Origin: Gnetum montanum
Lineage: Eukaryota; Streptophyta; Gnetopsida; Gnetales; Gnetaceae
Direction: 5' to 3'
DNA: 64,000 nucleotides
NCBI GenBank assembly: GCA_015680685.1
Contig: MNCI01020695.1
Location: 307,461-371,460, forward strand
The notes under the pieces were generated by a model. It saw nothing but the letters and a program-made list of their open reading frames with translations. It had not been told where the DNA came from and made no database searches. Shown here one piece after another: positions 1 to 12,484 of this stretch. A program made the position numbers and the translations under genes. The first letter of the stretch is position 1; every line of letters starts with the position of its first letter.

Positions 1-1200
1 AAAAAAAATTTATAATGTACATTGAATAAATATGAATTCAATAGGGTAGCAAGATGTAAAACAGCCAAAGAAATTTGACAAACTTTAGAAGCTACTTATC
101 AAGAAACCTCTATTATTAAGCAATCAAAATTGTTAGTTCTGCAAAGTGAATATGATAAACTTAAAATGCAAGAAGGTGAGAAAATTAAGGATTATTTTTC
201 TAGAGCTAACAATCTTGTTGCAGACATTAGATGAATAGGAAAACACTTGCCTAAAAGCGATGTCATCATCAAAATGATCAAAACTCTACAATTGGAGTTT
301 AGGGCTAAGGTCACAGCCTTGAAGGAAATCAAAGATTTCTCAACTTTTAGATTTGAGGAACTTCAAAGTGCTCTCGTTGCCTATAAAATGAATCTTATAG
401 GTAAAGGAGTGATTCATGAAAGACCTATTACTCTAAAAACTGCCTCCAAGGAGAAGGAGGTCAATGAACATGATGAAGGCAATGAAGATGAGATTACTCT
501 TCTCTCAAGGAGACTACAATGATTGCTTACAAAAAGAAACAAAGAAGCTTCTTAACAACAACAAAGACAAAATTTATTCAAAGATAGAGAAAGAGGTAGA
601 AATTTTTTAAATTCTTATAATCTAGACTTTTCTTTCATAGAGTGTTGGGTTTGTGGAGGAAGAGGCCATATGGCCTTCAAATGTCCTAGTGATCCAAATG
701 ATAGCAAAGTTCAGCCAAAGAATAGATCCAATGATGAGGGACCAAAAAAGACCAACTTCTATACAAGTTGGGATGATAGTGAGCAAAGTGAAGAAGAAGT
801 ATGTAGTTCTCATTAAGATTCACATCTCATCTACATGGTGCTTACTGATGAACCTTCCTCACATATGACTAAACAACATGGTAAGTGTGATAGGAGGCAT
901 AGGAAATTTAAAGAAGAAAGTTTTCTCTTACATCATTTGATTAGGAAAGCAAAGAAACTAGTGCTTTCTAAGTTAAATGCTATTCATGTTGAAATGAAAG
1001 AAAAGATCTTAGACATAAAAGCTAAGATTCAACAACTAACCTCTTGTAACAAGGATTACAGCAAAATTCAAGATGAGGAAATTCCTAAAAATCAATCAAA
1101 GAATTTAGAGGAAGTAACACTTGAAGTTTCAAGCTCAATGTCAAGCTTAGTAAGGATTGCTAATTTTAATCATGAGGATGATACTGCTTTTATATGATAA
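1..1200 (+). pseudogene. Ty1/Copia gag fragment (UBN2-like domain plus zinc knuckle)
   Basis: Nucleocapsid/capsid protein remnant of a Copia retrotransposon, truncated by the window edge. Reading from about position 60, the frame carries a UBN2/retrotran-gag pattern: a KTAKEI block, ATYQETS, LLVLQSEYDKLKM, GEKIKDYFSRANNLV, then ALVAYKMNL near 400. A canonical zinc knuckle (CWVC-GGRG-H-MAFKC, CX2CX4HX4C) follows at about 641-682, then an acidic linker and a coiled, lysine-rich tail to the stop at 1197. Stops at about 88, 232 and 520 and frame changes break the frame, so it is dead. No protease, integrase or RT follows. The reverse-strand element D1 interrupts this unit at 1612, and a short inverted copy of bases around 790-880 reappears at 19405-19490. 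Family assignment is firm; the exact borders are not. Confidence 0.8.
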
Positions 1201-1611
1201 AATTGTGTTTTTATGCAAACTTTGAACTGTGATGATCAAAATAAGATTAATGCTTGATCTTGTCAAGAAGGCTTTGGTAAGGAAATTGTGAAGGTACCAA
1301 TAAGTGAGAATGAAGAGAAGTGGAGTTTTGAAAGTAATGCAAAAAATGATTCAAAGTTCAATCACAAGGAAAATGAATAAATAGAGACATCACATGCACG
1401 ATCTAATAAAAGAGAACCTAAGGATGAGGAGGTACTTCATGATAAGGGAACTCATCTCAAACTCCACTAATCTTCTCAATTTATTGATAAGCAAGGTAAG
1501 TCAAGGTAAGTCTCTATCTCTTTGCTTGCTAGTTAATAAGATTAGTGTATGAGAAGTCCTAAAACCAAAATGATGGAATAAGTGTCCAAGAGCATTTCTC
1601 TCATTCATTGA
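1201..1611 (+). other. Degenerate continuation of the Copia unit, no intact gene
   Basis: AT-rich sequence after the Copia gag tail with many stops in all frames. It holds a directly repeated GTAAGTCAAGGTAAGTC at about 1496-1512. It is probably internal Copia sequence up to the D1 insertion point at 1611/1612. No coding function could be recognised. Confidence 0.4.
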
Positions 1612-2492
1612 TGATGAGTAGTGAGGTACCCCTATGCCCAACCATACGAATAACAAGGATTCACACATGATTTAGTTGAATTCTGTGGATGGAACTAGTT
1701 GTGCATCTAGATCGTTATATCTTGATCATAGTTCGTTATCTTCCCACTTGGACTAGTGGTGGTTTTGTCATGTATGGTTTAGTCCAAAGTGAGGCATATG
1801 ATTCTTGATGTTGGTTTGGCCTTATCCTACTCCTAACAATAATAAAGAAATTAATCATTTAAACTAATTAACAATGAAAAGTAAAGTCTAAACTAGACTA
1901 TGAGCGATGAGTGTCTATTCCCAACTTGACGTGCACATTCTAAACCCACGTATCCACTACTGGGATTACCAAGTACTATGCTATTGGGCAAACCATGCAA
2001 TAATGCTCCTAGGATTACCAAGCAAATATGTGTTTACGCTCGAAACTGGTCATGCTTATTTTGCCAATTCATTAATATGCATGGAAATGTAAACATTAAC
2101 TAAGTACATGAAAAGTAAATTGCATGGAAAGAAAATCTAATCCAAGTCAAACTTCTGCAATGAATATGAATTAATCTTGATCTTATTGTCATCCATGGAA
2201 TGTGTCTAGTACATTACCACTTGAATAAGATGCTACACAATTGACTTAGATCCATACTACGGGCACTCATTAACTATTCTCTAAGACTATGGAATAAAAC
2301 TACAAGAGTTCGACTACTCTATTGACTAATCTTCTCCAAACTATGCATTTAAGTGTTATATTTAGAGGCCAGCACACATCTTGCAATATCGAATATCTAA
2401 CATCGCATCTTAACCCTTGATATTGGGTATCCGATATCAAGGCTCCAATATCAGATATCTGATATCGGAACTGACAAAAATACACTTCATCA
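1612..2492 (-). repeat. LTR of element D1 (3' LTR, reverse orientation)
   Basis: It begins TGATGAG and ends TTCATCA, the termini shared by all Gypsy-type LTRs in this window. On the reverse strand the U3 holds several GATATC/AATATC palindromes at about 2385-2467, followed by a weak TATA region (CTAAATATA), then the R/U5 text with CAACCATACGAAT near its end. The purine tract lies directly to its right (2493 on), so this is the 3' LTR of an element whose body extends rightward on the reverse strand. No matching right-hand LTR is visible, because the element is interrupted by A and then truncated near 19400. Confidence 0.8.
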
Positions 2493-5056
2493 TACCCGCA
2501 TGACTAAATGAAAACTTGTCCTCAAGTGAACAAAAGGAGGAATAAGTCTGGTACAAGAAGTTGGGAATGATGGTATTATTGACTGATGCTAACTACTGAC
2601 TGACTCTGAGTGCCACATTATAAAATTTTATTAGAGTGGATGCATACAAAATGATAGAGTGACAAAAAGATTGAAAAAACACTAAAGATTACAAGATTTA
2701 CAAAGGTCCTTATAAATCCGTTGAAAATGATTTTTCTTGTTGTTGTTAGCGATGGCAAACTTCCAACCTTGATTGTTATGTTGATGCTTCTCTAGTTATG
2801 TAGAACATTCTTGAAGGATGGACTAAAATTTCTTCCCATTTTTCCATGGATCTACCAAACATGTAAAGTTTGAGATGCTATCTTGTATGTGCTATGATTT
2901 GTCCATGGGCATATCCTCCATTGTCCCCCTCTTGGCTTCATTTTCATGCCTAGAAAAAGACCTTCTTCCTTAGGCATTTCTTTTAGCATCACTAGTAGTC
3001 ACCAAAGGATCAACATTAGCTTTCGGTAAATTTTCCTTAATAATCAACCCTTTTCATATCCTTTAGTTTGTCTTTAAACATAAGGTGATGACAACATACT
3101 ATTCCCAAGGCTATGATGTATCTAAAATCATCAAGTTGTTCATATTATTTTGATCAATTACTATTAGTTATCATGATGTTCAAAAATAAGATGTTAGAAA
3201 AATTTCAAAGTAGGCATCCCTAGCCCCATGACTAATAAGTGTAACTTCAAAAGCACACAATTTTTTGAACAATTAAAACCAAATGTCTGATTTAGAAGAT
3301 GGCCAAGAAATATTGAACTTGAAGAGTATTTTAACAGAGAGTAGGAAAAAGTACAAAAGTAATTGAAAGGGATGAGAAGTAGTTCCAAAATTATGCATAA
3401 ATTTAAAGAAACTATCATTGATGTTTTGGAAGATGTGAAGGTTGGTTCAAATCCATGATCAACAAAAGTTATGTAAGTGGATCCTTCCCAAAGTAGCCTC
3501 CTACCATAATGCCTTTGCATAACCACTTCTATAGATGTCCGTGAGCACTCGAAAAGTTAAATGTAGACCATGCCTTTATTCCAAACAACACACAACTACC
3601 ATGGCTAGGATGTTACACTATACTACAAAAAACCAAAAGGCTCACAATTTCATGTAGTAGTGAGGTGAATAATGGGATGATAAAGAATTGCAGAGATCGA
3701 GATGTAAGGTACTTGACCATGTCCATAATAGGTTCGTGTGAAAAATATGATTAAAATGATCAGTATACTTATCTATTCAAGTTCAAACTAAGTCCATACC
3801 ATGAACAGTGACCTTGCATTGATGTGTTCCTTCCTACCAACCACCATGAGTCTACAACCACCTCAAAGAATAATCATCACTCCAAAAAGAGAAGAAAAGA
3901 GAAGAAGGAAAAAAGGGCCTTAGTTAGAGGAACTCCTTTAGGCATGGGTAACATGTCTTTTCAGCCCCATAACCAGTGCTTGTAGCCCATTATTGTGTCT
4001 AAGGGGTATGCTTTGAATTTCTATTATTATTATTTTCTCTTTTCTTTTTTTTTTGTTTTGTTAATTTGTTTTTGATGGAAACCACACCATGCAAAGACAT
4101 AGCTTCCTATTTATTGGTCGATGAAGAAGTGATGATATGTTTCTCGAGGAGTCATAAACCAATGAAAGAAGTCAAGAAGAGAACCCAACAAGTCCCCTTG
4201 AGGTCACACCCTTACCATTCCCACTTGGTCATTTTCTCTTTCTTCAAGGTACAATGATCATTGATTAATTTTAGTTTCATGAAAGAAGAACCAAATTATT
4301 TCCATGAAAAAGACCTTTTATTTAGAGAATTGAAGGGATGGATGAGGTGGTCTCATTGCTTTACATAATTACTTACCCAATCATCTCGATAGCATAGCAT
4401 AAAAACCCAACACATAGCATTGACTTCTACATCATGACTTGGCAATATTATTAATGAAAACATAAAATACATTCATAAACGTAAAGAAAATGTCTTAGGA
4501 AAAGAGAAAATTATAAAGAAAAGAAAAGAAAAATATTAAGAAATAGAAAACATATTAAGAATCAGAAAATGTTGAAAGAAATGGGAAAATGATAGAGAAT
4601 TGTAAAATAAAGAAGTAAAAAGCACTTATTAGTTCTTAAACCAAGATGGAGCATCTCCCTCACAACTAATCTTATGGTCGTACATTTAGGAGATGGCCCA
4701 CACAATCCCTTAGTTATACACCATCGATTTCCCATCTATCATTGTTATTGATTTAATTAATTATGTGGTATCACATCTAACATTGGTGATAGTCTCATTT
4801 GGATCATTTGGAGATGTATCTTCATATGGACTTAAAGGTATTTGCATTTTGGGGAATCTAAATGTGTTTACTTCTTCTTGATTTTCTATTTTAACTCGTA
4901 AGTCTCTATGTTTAATATCATTTTTTCATGTATAATCAAATTGTAAGATATATGCATCTAAGTTCTCTATTTGGTTTGTTTTCTTAAGTCTAGAACTAAT
5001 AAGCAAATAATTACTTCCATGCATCTTCGAAATAGTTTTATATTCTCATTTTCAAG

Positions 5057-5326
5057 TCACTGGGTGTCTTTTGGTTTAGTTGCTATTGTGTAGATTGGCT
5101 TTTGCTCACACACTTGCTCATGAACTTTATGGTGGATCAATATAGGGGTTATGTTAATATTTTGAACTTCTAGCCCACAACTGCATCCTTTAGTATTAGT
5201 AGTGATGCAAGGATTCTTTTGTCTCTCCACAATGATAGGTTCATCATTTTTGTCAGGTATTGGAGTAATGATGGATGTTGGCCTTTGCATATGATTAGAG
5301 GACATTGGTTGTGAAAATAAGGACAT
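5057..5326 (-). pseudogene. gag C-terminal fragment of D1
   Basis: An 89-codon reverse-strand frame that matches the D2 gag at 44672-45079: both contain EPIIVERQK, then PCIT and a KGCS(C/Y)GLE block, then a VCE near the end. Two independent copies sharing this text show it is a real Gypsy gag C-terminal region and not chance. It continues upstream across the A insertion towards 19400. It is truncated and lacks the zinc knuckle visible in D2. Confidence 0.6.
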
Positions 5327-5370
5327 TGCACTTGATTAGCATTGGGCTAGTTGGATAAGTTAGTAGGTCC

Positions 5371-5375
5371 ACAAG
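5371..5375. repeat. Target-site duplication of element A, left copy (ACAAG)
   Basis: ACAAG immediately precedes the TGATGAATC start of A; the identical five bases follow its CATCA end at 19359-19363. A 5-bp duplication is what Gypsy integrases generate. It proves that A's outer ends are intact and that A entered D1 as a unit. Confidence 0.9.
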
Positions 5376-6231
5376 TGATGAATCATGTTTTTCATCATAA
5401 GCTCCGATATCAAAGTGACCATGATATCACGTACCTGATATATTTTGTACTTGATATCATGGCCCAAGATGCAATATCGGGCATTTGATATTGCAAGGTT
5501 ACTCCCAAGCCTATAAATACATCCCTTGGGCACATGACTCGAGACTAGTTTTTGAAGTCAAGTAGCAAAACTCTTGTAGTTTGTTCATTTGAGAGTTAGA
5601 ATATTTTCCAGGTACCTGCAACAGGAGGTCTAAGTGTGATCAAATCTTTATTCAAGCATTGATGTACCTGAGAACACCACTATGTTGGCAATAAATACAA
5701 ACTCTTTGATTCATCCTTGTAGCACTTGAGACTTCTTTCTTTATGCATTTACATATCGTGATCTCATGCAATTTACATTAATGTTATTCATTCAGTAATT
5801 AATTTTGATTAATTAAGCAATTAATTAAAATACACAAGCACGAACCCTTTGAACCTACGTGTGACACTTAGTAGCTCAAAAACAATTAGTGTTTGACAAA
5901 CTAGCAGTGTTTACATGAAGTTCAGGATGTGTCCGAGAAGTGGGGATGTTTACTTGTGTTAGGCTAGATTAGAAAATAGTTTACTTAGCACTTAATTACT
6001 CTCACTTTTATTCTTGTTTTAGATGATCAATTGATAAAACATAAAATAATAAAAATCTTATGCCTTAGTCGCACCTAACCATACACTTGCATTTCACAAG
6101 TGAGACTGGAAAGACAACGAATGGACAACACGAACTCACCATTTAGCCCTAGTGTACTTGGTAATTAAAGTCTACAAAATTTGATCGGATCGCATGTGAA
6201 TGCCTATGATTCATATGGTTGGAAGTAGGGA
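5376..6231 (+). repeat. Left (5') LTR of element A, 3' end deleted
   Basis: Starts TGATGAATCATG. U3 has GATATC-type motifs at about 5407-5490 and a TATA box TATAAATA at 5512-5519. It aligns throughout with the split right LTR (12485-12781 plus 18801-19358), but stops matching just after GGTTGGAAGTAGGG near 6231. The expected CTCATCA terminus and the tRNA-Asp primer site are missing, and gag sequence follows directly. A small deletion therefore removed the LTR tail, the primer site and the start of gag. Confidence 0.8.
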
Positions 6232-7560
6232 TCTCCCTGGATTACCCATGCCTTCAATTGCAACTATCCTAATGATCCTTCTATTGCTTTGGTTCCATAG
6301 GTCACCTCTATCATGGGCATGCCCTCTGTAGGCACAATTTGAGCCAGATGTAGATGATGATGATGATGAAGGGGAAGAGGAATACAATAGGGATCCTTCT
6401 ATTCACAAAAGGGGGGTTTGATTTTGTGACAGTGAGGATGAGTTAACTAGAGATGAGGTGGCTAATCAAAAAACCTTGCCATTCTAGAAATTGCAATCTG
6501 AAATCACGGCTAAGTTTGACCAATTATGGGACTCCATGTACAATAAGTTTCAAGCTGTCTTAAAAATTGCTGAAGAATCTAAGGAGCAAAGTGGTGAGTG
6601 TGAGTGCTAGAGACGTAAGGAAGCTAAACATGCCATATCTAAGGGTAAGGGTAAAATGGCTACAATAGAGACGGTTTTAGATACTGATTCAGATGATGAT
6701 GATAGATGTGATGTTTGCTAATATGAACATCCCAAGGGATGTTGCCCAATTGTGTGACACTTGGAGGAATCTGGGGTGTATGCCTTACATCCATGACTTG
6801 TAAAAAGGCAAACACCCAAAAGATTGCCTTATCCACAAGGTAACTCTCAGCAGTTCAAACAACCACAACAATATTATCCAAGTGGAACTCCACTACGATC
6901 CTATGAATTGTACCAGTAGTGGTAGCAACCACAATCATGGACATTGACACCTCCAAGACAACAGTACCCTTACCGGCAACCAGACCCCTATAGTTATTAT
7001 GTTTCACAACCTTCATCTTCATGGTACTCCTCTGATCATGTTGTTGATTGCCAACCTCACCACTACCCTTCTAAAGGGTACCAACTACCATATCCAAGGA
7101 GGGATGCCACCTACTATCCTCATGATCCTCCTGTTCTTGTACCTACTCCTCTATCTCCTGCACAACTGCCACCTGCTCCATCCATGCAAAGTGAATTTCC
7201 TACCCAACCATAGCAAAGAAATACTATGAGGTTGGTTAATCTACAATCGATTAGCCAACTAAGCAGTCAAAAACATAATCAAAGAAAAGACCCTTCTTTC
7301 AACCTCGTAGTCTACCAAAGCCCTTAGACACATTACTAGTTGGTAGGCCTACTCCTCCACCTTCCCCTGTCTCACCTTTATCTGAGTCTCCTTCAAACCA
7401 AATCCCTCTCGAATCTATACTATAATGTTAACCCATGTTGTATATGATTGGATTCAAGCTAGTAACTTGCCCATGAAGTTAGCTAATCCTAGGAGTCCCT
7501 TAGTGTATTTGTAGATTACTGGAAATGAGCCTTGTAAAGCTCTTCTTAACTCTAGTTTCT
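6232..7560 (+). pseudogene. gag of element A (C-terminal half, zinc-knuckle variant)
   Basis: Structural gag remnant. An acidic run (aspartates at about 6349-6375) leads to a basic linker, then a short zinc knuckle at about 6711-6746: C-DV-C-x-Y-E-H-PKGC-C-PI, that is CX2CX3HX4C. A proline/tyrosine/glutamine-rich tail follows (QYPYRQPDPY, PPVLVPTP) to about 7213, then a linker into protease. In-frame stops fall within the knuckle and elsewhere. The same order of text appears in G (30220-30939), so the family identity is secure. The N-terminal capsid half is deleted. Confidence 0.75.
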
Positions 7561-8250
7561 ATGTTAATATAATCTTGCATGAGATGTACACGATGTGGAA
7601 CCTTTCTCCCTTGAAAAAGAGCAACATCAAGTTGGAGCTAGTAGACCGGTCCATCATTGCTCCATTGGAACTGGTAGAAGACATCATGAACATTATTTGT
7701 GGGTGGTCATATCCTGCTAACTTCCTAGTAATCAAGGAGGAGAACTGTAAGGGGGACTTCCCAATTATTATGGTAAGGGCATGGTTAAGCACTTTTGATG
7801 CCAAAATGGGCATTAGAGATCTTTCATTGGAGATATCTAAAGAAAATGAATTTGGAAAGATCAAGAAGAAGAGGGTTCCATGTATTGCGTACAGTGATTC
7901 TGGGTGCCATTGTGTGTAAAAGCTATGGTCAGTAAAGTGAACATCTATCTCTACATGTAAGCAATGTGCACCAAAAGCTAAAATCCAAAGATGCTTGTAC
8001 ATAGTAGCCATAAAACAAGAATACACCTAGTGGCTAACAACTGATTTTAGCAATAGTACATTATGCATGGAACCTACTAAGGGCCTAATGTATGAATATG
8101 TTGCAAGTATGAATGAACTTGAGCAAGTTAATCACTAACTATCTGAGGGAGTAAATAATAATATTAATTGGGAAGAGTTGGAGATTCCTAACAATTTCAA
8201 ATAAGAACCCCTTTAATTAAAAACATTACCAACCAAAATGAAGTATGTGT
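7561..8250 (+). pseudogene. Aspartic protease region of element A
   Basis: Retroviral-type aspartic protease that would process Gag-Pol. The active-site loop is at about 7535-7575, where the usual D-(S/T)-G reads N-S-S followed by F. Downstream are LELVDRSIIAPLELVEDI and the flap/hydrophobic segment FPIIMVRAWLSTFDA, then LEISKENEFGKI. G carries the same protease with D-S-S at the active site. Loss of both the aspartate and the glycine would make it inactive. The segment 7920-8250 is a degenerate linker into RT. Confidence 0.7.
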
Positions 8251-9240
8251 TCTTGAAAAATGGAAGGCTAGTCATTATTAATACCAAGCTTGCTGCAAGA
8301 CAAAAGAAGATGTTGATGAATGTTATGGAAAAAATGGTCAGCAACCTTTGCTTGGTCATATTCCATGTTCACTAGAATAGATCCAAGAATATGCCAGCAC
8401 CGGATATACACAGATCCCACCATTAAGCTGAAATGATAGTCGTAGCAGCGTTTGAATCCCAAATTAAAGCAAATTGTCAAAGAGGAGATTGAACAACTCC
8501 TCAAGGTGGGATTCATCTACTCTATTATAGATAGTGAGTGGGTTAGTCCACTTGTGATCATGCCCAAGAAAGGAGGAAAATGGCAAGTGTGCAACAACTT
8601 CCGGCTGCTTCACATGGAAACTTTCAAAGATCATTTTCCACTACCTTTTGTCGACCAAGTGCTAAACACCATTTTTGGGCACAGCTATTGCAAAGTTTTG
8701 GCCAATTATAGTGGCTATAACCAAATGTGGATTGCACCAAAGGACTAGGCGAAGATGACTTTCACAAGTTCTTGGGGGACTTTTTCTTATCGTCAAATGT
8801 CATTCGTTCTATGTAATGCCCTAGCTACATTCCAATGATTAGTCCTGAACATTTTCCAACAACAAGTCAGTAGTGGGGCAGAAGTATTCATGGATGACTT
8901 TTCTACCTACAAAGCTACATTCGAGCAAGCCCTGAACCATCTTGAACAAGTGTTGAAACCAACCTCCAGCTCAATTAGCAAAAGATCCATCTTATGGCCT
9001 AGGAAGGCATAGTCTTGGGGCACTGTATCTCAAAAGTAGGAATCAAGGTGGACCCTGAAAAGATAAGGGTCATCCAAGGAATAACTCATCAACCAAAAGT
9101 ACTTAAAGAAGTGCAATCTTTCCTTGGTCATACTAGCTACTACCTGTGCTTCATTGAGAACTTTTCCAAAATTAGCAAGCCGTTGGTTGAATTAAAAATA
9201 AAAATGCATCATTTTTCTAGACACCTACATGTGAAATAGC
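8251..9240 (+). pseudogene. Reverse transcriptase of element A (Ty3/Gypsy)
   Basis: RNA-dependent DNA polymerase domain, broken by stops and frame changes. Motifs in order: KEEIEQLLKVGFIYSI and SEWVSPLVIMPKKGG (8470-8580), QVCNNFRLL (the usual R-x-C-x-D-Y/F-R-x-L with D changed to N), FPLPFVDQVL, a YSGYNQM block, FVLCNALATFQ, and the catalytic FMDDF at about 8889-8903. Then comes the connection LGHCISKVGIKVDPEKI and FLGHTSYYLCFIENFSKI. The J element RT at 61023-61970 is the same protein. Lineage within Athila/Tat is inferred from the KDHFP-PF-QVL pattern and the tRNA-Asp priming seen in sister elements. Confidence 0.85.
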
Positions 9241-9720
9241 ATTTTAACAACTGAAGTAGAAGCTTGTTAAAACACCAATTCTACAAGCACCTGATTGGTC
9301 GAGGCCATTTCATGTGATGACTAATGCATCAAATTATCTTTGGGGGTAGTGCTTATGTAGTTGGATGATCAAAAATATCCATATTACATTCACTATGCAA
9401 GTCAAAGTATCACAGGTGCATAGCTAAACTACACCACTACAGAAAAGGAGTTGATGGTGATGGTGTTTTCATTGGAAACGTTCAAGCGCTATGTGGTTGG
9501 CTACAAAGTGTTCGTGCACACATATCATAGCGCCATCCAATTTTTAATGAATACACCAATGGTAAGCCCCTGTGTCATACGGTGGCTCATGATTTTATAA
9601 GATTTTGATCTCACAATGGTAGATCGAAAGGATGTGGAAAATGTGATCATTGACCACTTATCACGGCTAAGATGGGACAACAAGGAGAAAGAAAGCCCCT
9701 TATCTAATTAATTTCCTAAC
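9241..9720 (+). pseudogene. RNase H of element A
   Basis: Removes RNA from the RNA-DNA hybrid during reverse transcription. After the RT connection come the degenerate start MTNASNY (usually a catalytic aspartate in D-A-S), then TTTEKELMVMVFSLETFKRY at about 9435-9495 with the catalytic glutamate in E-K-E-L, VFVHTYHSAIQFLMNTP (usually a T-D-H), and the terminal IDHLSRL at about 9649-9669. Stops and codon losses make it nonfunctional. Confidence 0.75.
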
Positions 9721-10562
9721 GAATCTCTCCTTGTAGGGGCTACTAATGCACAAATGACCAATGAACCAAAATGGTATGACATTATTCTCACTTATCTGCT
9801 CAAGCAAGAACTACCACAAGGACTAGACACTTGGAAGAAACAACAGTTTCTACACTAGGTTAAGCATTTCATGGAAATGAATGGGAATATTTACAAAGTA
9901 TGTCCTGACGGCCTAGTACACTAGTATGTCCCTAACACAAATCAACTGCACGTTCTCCAAGATGCTCATGAAGGCCCTTGTGGGGGCCATTACACTAGGA
10001 GATGCATGGCCATCAAAGTCCTCATGGTAGGATATTACTGGCCAACAATCTTTAGGGATGCATACTAATTCATCCATGCTTGTGATCATTGTCAGAGGAA
10101 TGGTGGAATGATAGCTTGAATGAAAGGGTTACAATAATGGATTCAACCTCTCAAGCCATTTGATATTTGGAGCATTAACTTTACGGGTCCCATCACACCC
10201 TTGTCAAATGGAAATACATATATAATAATCATGGTTAACTATTGCACTAAGTGAGCATAAGTGGTAGCCATCACTAATTGTACATCCACTAATACTACCC
10301 AGTTTGTACAATAGAATATCATAAATAGGTTTGTGAAAAGGACCTTACATTATTGATGAGACTTTTCCATCTAGGGCCATGATTATCTATAAACCTGATA
10401 GCCCAGATAAGGAGCAATTAGTCAACATTCAACAATTGAAACCTTTCCATAAGCCCAAGCTAACCAACTCAATAGACACCTCACCATATGGACAACCACG
10501 CTCAATCATTCAGATCTCCCCCTTCCAACTTAGTCATAGGGGAGATGGCCATCCATACTAAC
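9721..10562 (+). pseudogene. Integrase of element A, truncated
   Basis: Inserts element cDNA into the chromosome. The N-terminal HHCC zinc-binding domain is visible at about 9960-10100 (DAHEGPCGGHYT, then ACDHCQRNGG). The start of the catalytic core follows (IQPLKPFDIWSINFTGPI, with the first core aspartate). The middle of the core is deleted: by 10379 the frame is already in the C-terminal region (DKEQLVNIQQLKPF). It is a clear internal deletion in addition to stop codons. Confidence 0.75.
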
Positions 10563-12470
10563 ACTTACGTAGCTCCTTACTCTTTTGACTTTTTTTTTTT
10601 GTTTTACACATTTTTGATTTTACAAATTTTTGTTTTCATATTCTTTATTTTACATCTTTTTGTTTTTTAGGTTATTGATCTTTTCTAAGTTTTTGTTTTA
10701 CACCATCATTAGTATATTTAATATTTCTTGAATACTTTTTTACCTTATTTTCTATTTTCTTGTATTTGGTGTGATTCTCTACTCTTTTTGCTAATAAGGT
10801 GTCAAGTACAATGGTAATGTGATACTCGATGGTGGTATGTTTCATTTGTGATTTGATTGTTGATGTCTGGTTTCTAACTTTGAATGTCGTTATTGATTAC
10901 TAGGACATGGTTTCTTTTCATGTAACAAGCAATGAGTCCACATCATCCACCCATCCATGCATTCTATGGTTTTCCTTGTTTTGGAAACGTGTAGTCCCTT
11001 TTTCATTAATTCAACCTTAATAAATTGATGACTTGTGTAGTTTCCGGAATTGGGAAGGAATCAAAGGATTGGACATGGTGTGGCTTCAAAGAGATGCAGT
11101 ATTCTTCATGCTTTTCCATTTTCCTGTGTGTGAGAGTGTTCTCATGAGCTTCTCATCATTCTGTGTCATTCCACGACAAGAAGTCGAATAAGTCTTTGCA
11201 TGGTATGGTCTTCATTAGAAAAAAAAAAGAAAAGAGAGAGATGAGGATTCAAACCACACCCGTTGGACAAAATAAATGCAAAAATGCATGGATCTTTGCA
11301 TGGTATGGTTCCCATTCAAAAAAATAAAATAAAAATATGGGAATTCAAAGCACACCCCTTAGACCAAATAAAAGGGCTACAAGCACTACTTATGGGACTT
11401 GTCTTGTCTACTCTAACTAAGGCCCTTTCTTACTTCCTACTTCTTCTCCAATTTGGAATGATGGTTGTTTTGTGGGAGCATTCTTATGTCTAATGGGATG
11501 GGCTAGTCTTAGAATGTCGATGTGAAGTCGTTGAAAGTGGCTAGTTTTGGTCTAGACTAAGGATGGATCCTACCGAGTCATTTAATCATAAACTCCACAA
11601 GGTACTTCATGTGACCATAATTAGGAACCCCATTCCATTCTCTATCTCATCCATCTATGCTTTTCATGCCTCACCTCACTACCAGTTTCATGTTTTGATT
11701 TGATGTTATGGTTTGATGTGTCGAGTTTCTCACTTAGTTACTTTTGGGTTTTTATACTTAACATTCTATAACCATTAATCATCCATGTTACCCATGGACT
11801 CCTTGGTTTGAAGTTATGCAAGGGCATAAAAGTCCTATGCCCTATTAATACCATCCAATTGTGTGCATCTTCACAACTATTTTTAGTGAATTCTTTCTTT
11901 TTATTGTTGTAAATTTCTATACCTTCTTTCCAGTATTCCTTATGTTAAGCTTTTTTTGAATTTTATGGACCACTTCTCTTACTTAACCCATTTGTCAATC
12001 TTCCCACTAATATTATCAAGCAACCAATCTATCACAATCACAACTTGGCTAGATAAAATCATTGACGAGCCAAGGTATTCAGCCGCTATGTGTTACACTT
12101 TATATACTAATCCTTGATTTTATTGTGATTGTAGTGGGAAGCATGGACTAGAAGTAGGACTGTCTTCACCAAGGAGAATGCAACAATATCACTCATAGGA
12201 GATTTTTCATAACAGCTGGATCTATTCTACCTCTCCCTCATTCTTCTATTGCTAAGAAGGGTTGGATGTCCATTAGATTCTAGGGTGTTCTTCCCTATTG
12301 TTATGAACACCCAAATTTTGTACCCAATTGTAATAATGTATGTCGGGCACTTCTGTATTTGTCTGTTTTCTTTGTGTCACTCTACATGTCAATCAAACAT
12401 TCCATACCTCCTAATATATTTTGTAAGGGACTTGTTCCTCTTCTTCTATACTTGAGGATGAGTTTTCATT
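10563..12470 (+). other. 3' spacer of element A, noncoding
   Basis: Begins with a T-rich tract built of TTTTGTTTTACA-like units at about 10585-10700. Its reverse complement recurs after the protease of G (29085-29235). Blocks at 10930-10970 (CCACATCATCCACCCA) match element C around 41300. At 12105-12134 there is a TACTAAT branch-point-like motif and a GATTGTAG acceptor, homologous to the module directly before ORF2 in B and C. A retains almost no ORF2 after it. No intact gene was seen here. Confidence 0.6.
12105..12134 (+). promoter_or_regulatory. Relic 3' splice-site module of element A
   Basis: TACTAAT at 12105-12111 followed 20 bases later by TGATTGTAG ending at 12134. Position and text match the modules before ORF2 in B (15024-15051) and C (42474-42504). 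In A the coding sequence behind it has been lost. Confidence 0.5.
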
Positions 12471-12484
12471 TAGTCGTGGGGGTA
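12471..12484 (+). promoter_or_regulatory. Polypurine tract of element A
   Basis: TAGTCGTGGGGGTA lies directly before the right LTR. The same GTGGGGGTA core precedes the LTRs of B and C and, in reverse complement, follows the LTRs of D2, F and G. It is the plus-strand primer site of reverse transcription. Confidence 0.8.

Larger units (their letters stand above)
2493..5375 (-). mobile_element. Internal region of gag-type element D1, left part
   Basis: The reverse complement of 2493-2506 reads as a polypurine tract next to the LTR. From there to about 5050 the sequence is a noncoding spacer, parts of which recur in elements D2 (36120-36784 and 43983-44200), G (about 28430-28800) and A. Examples are the blocks around 3918-4020 (CCAGTGCTTGTAGCC) and 4400-4425 (CCCAACACATAGCATTGAC). 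The second block is the unoccupied version of the site into which element C inserted in D2. Pol coding is absent. The element is cut at 5375 by A and resumes after 19358. Confidence 0.7.

Noticed and set aside
3194-3526. 110-codon reverse frame in D1
   Set aside because: Lies in the noncoding spacer, is not conserved in D2 and has no recognisable domain.
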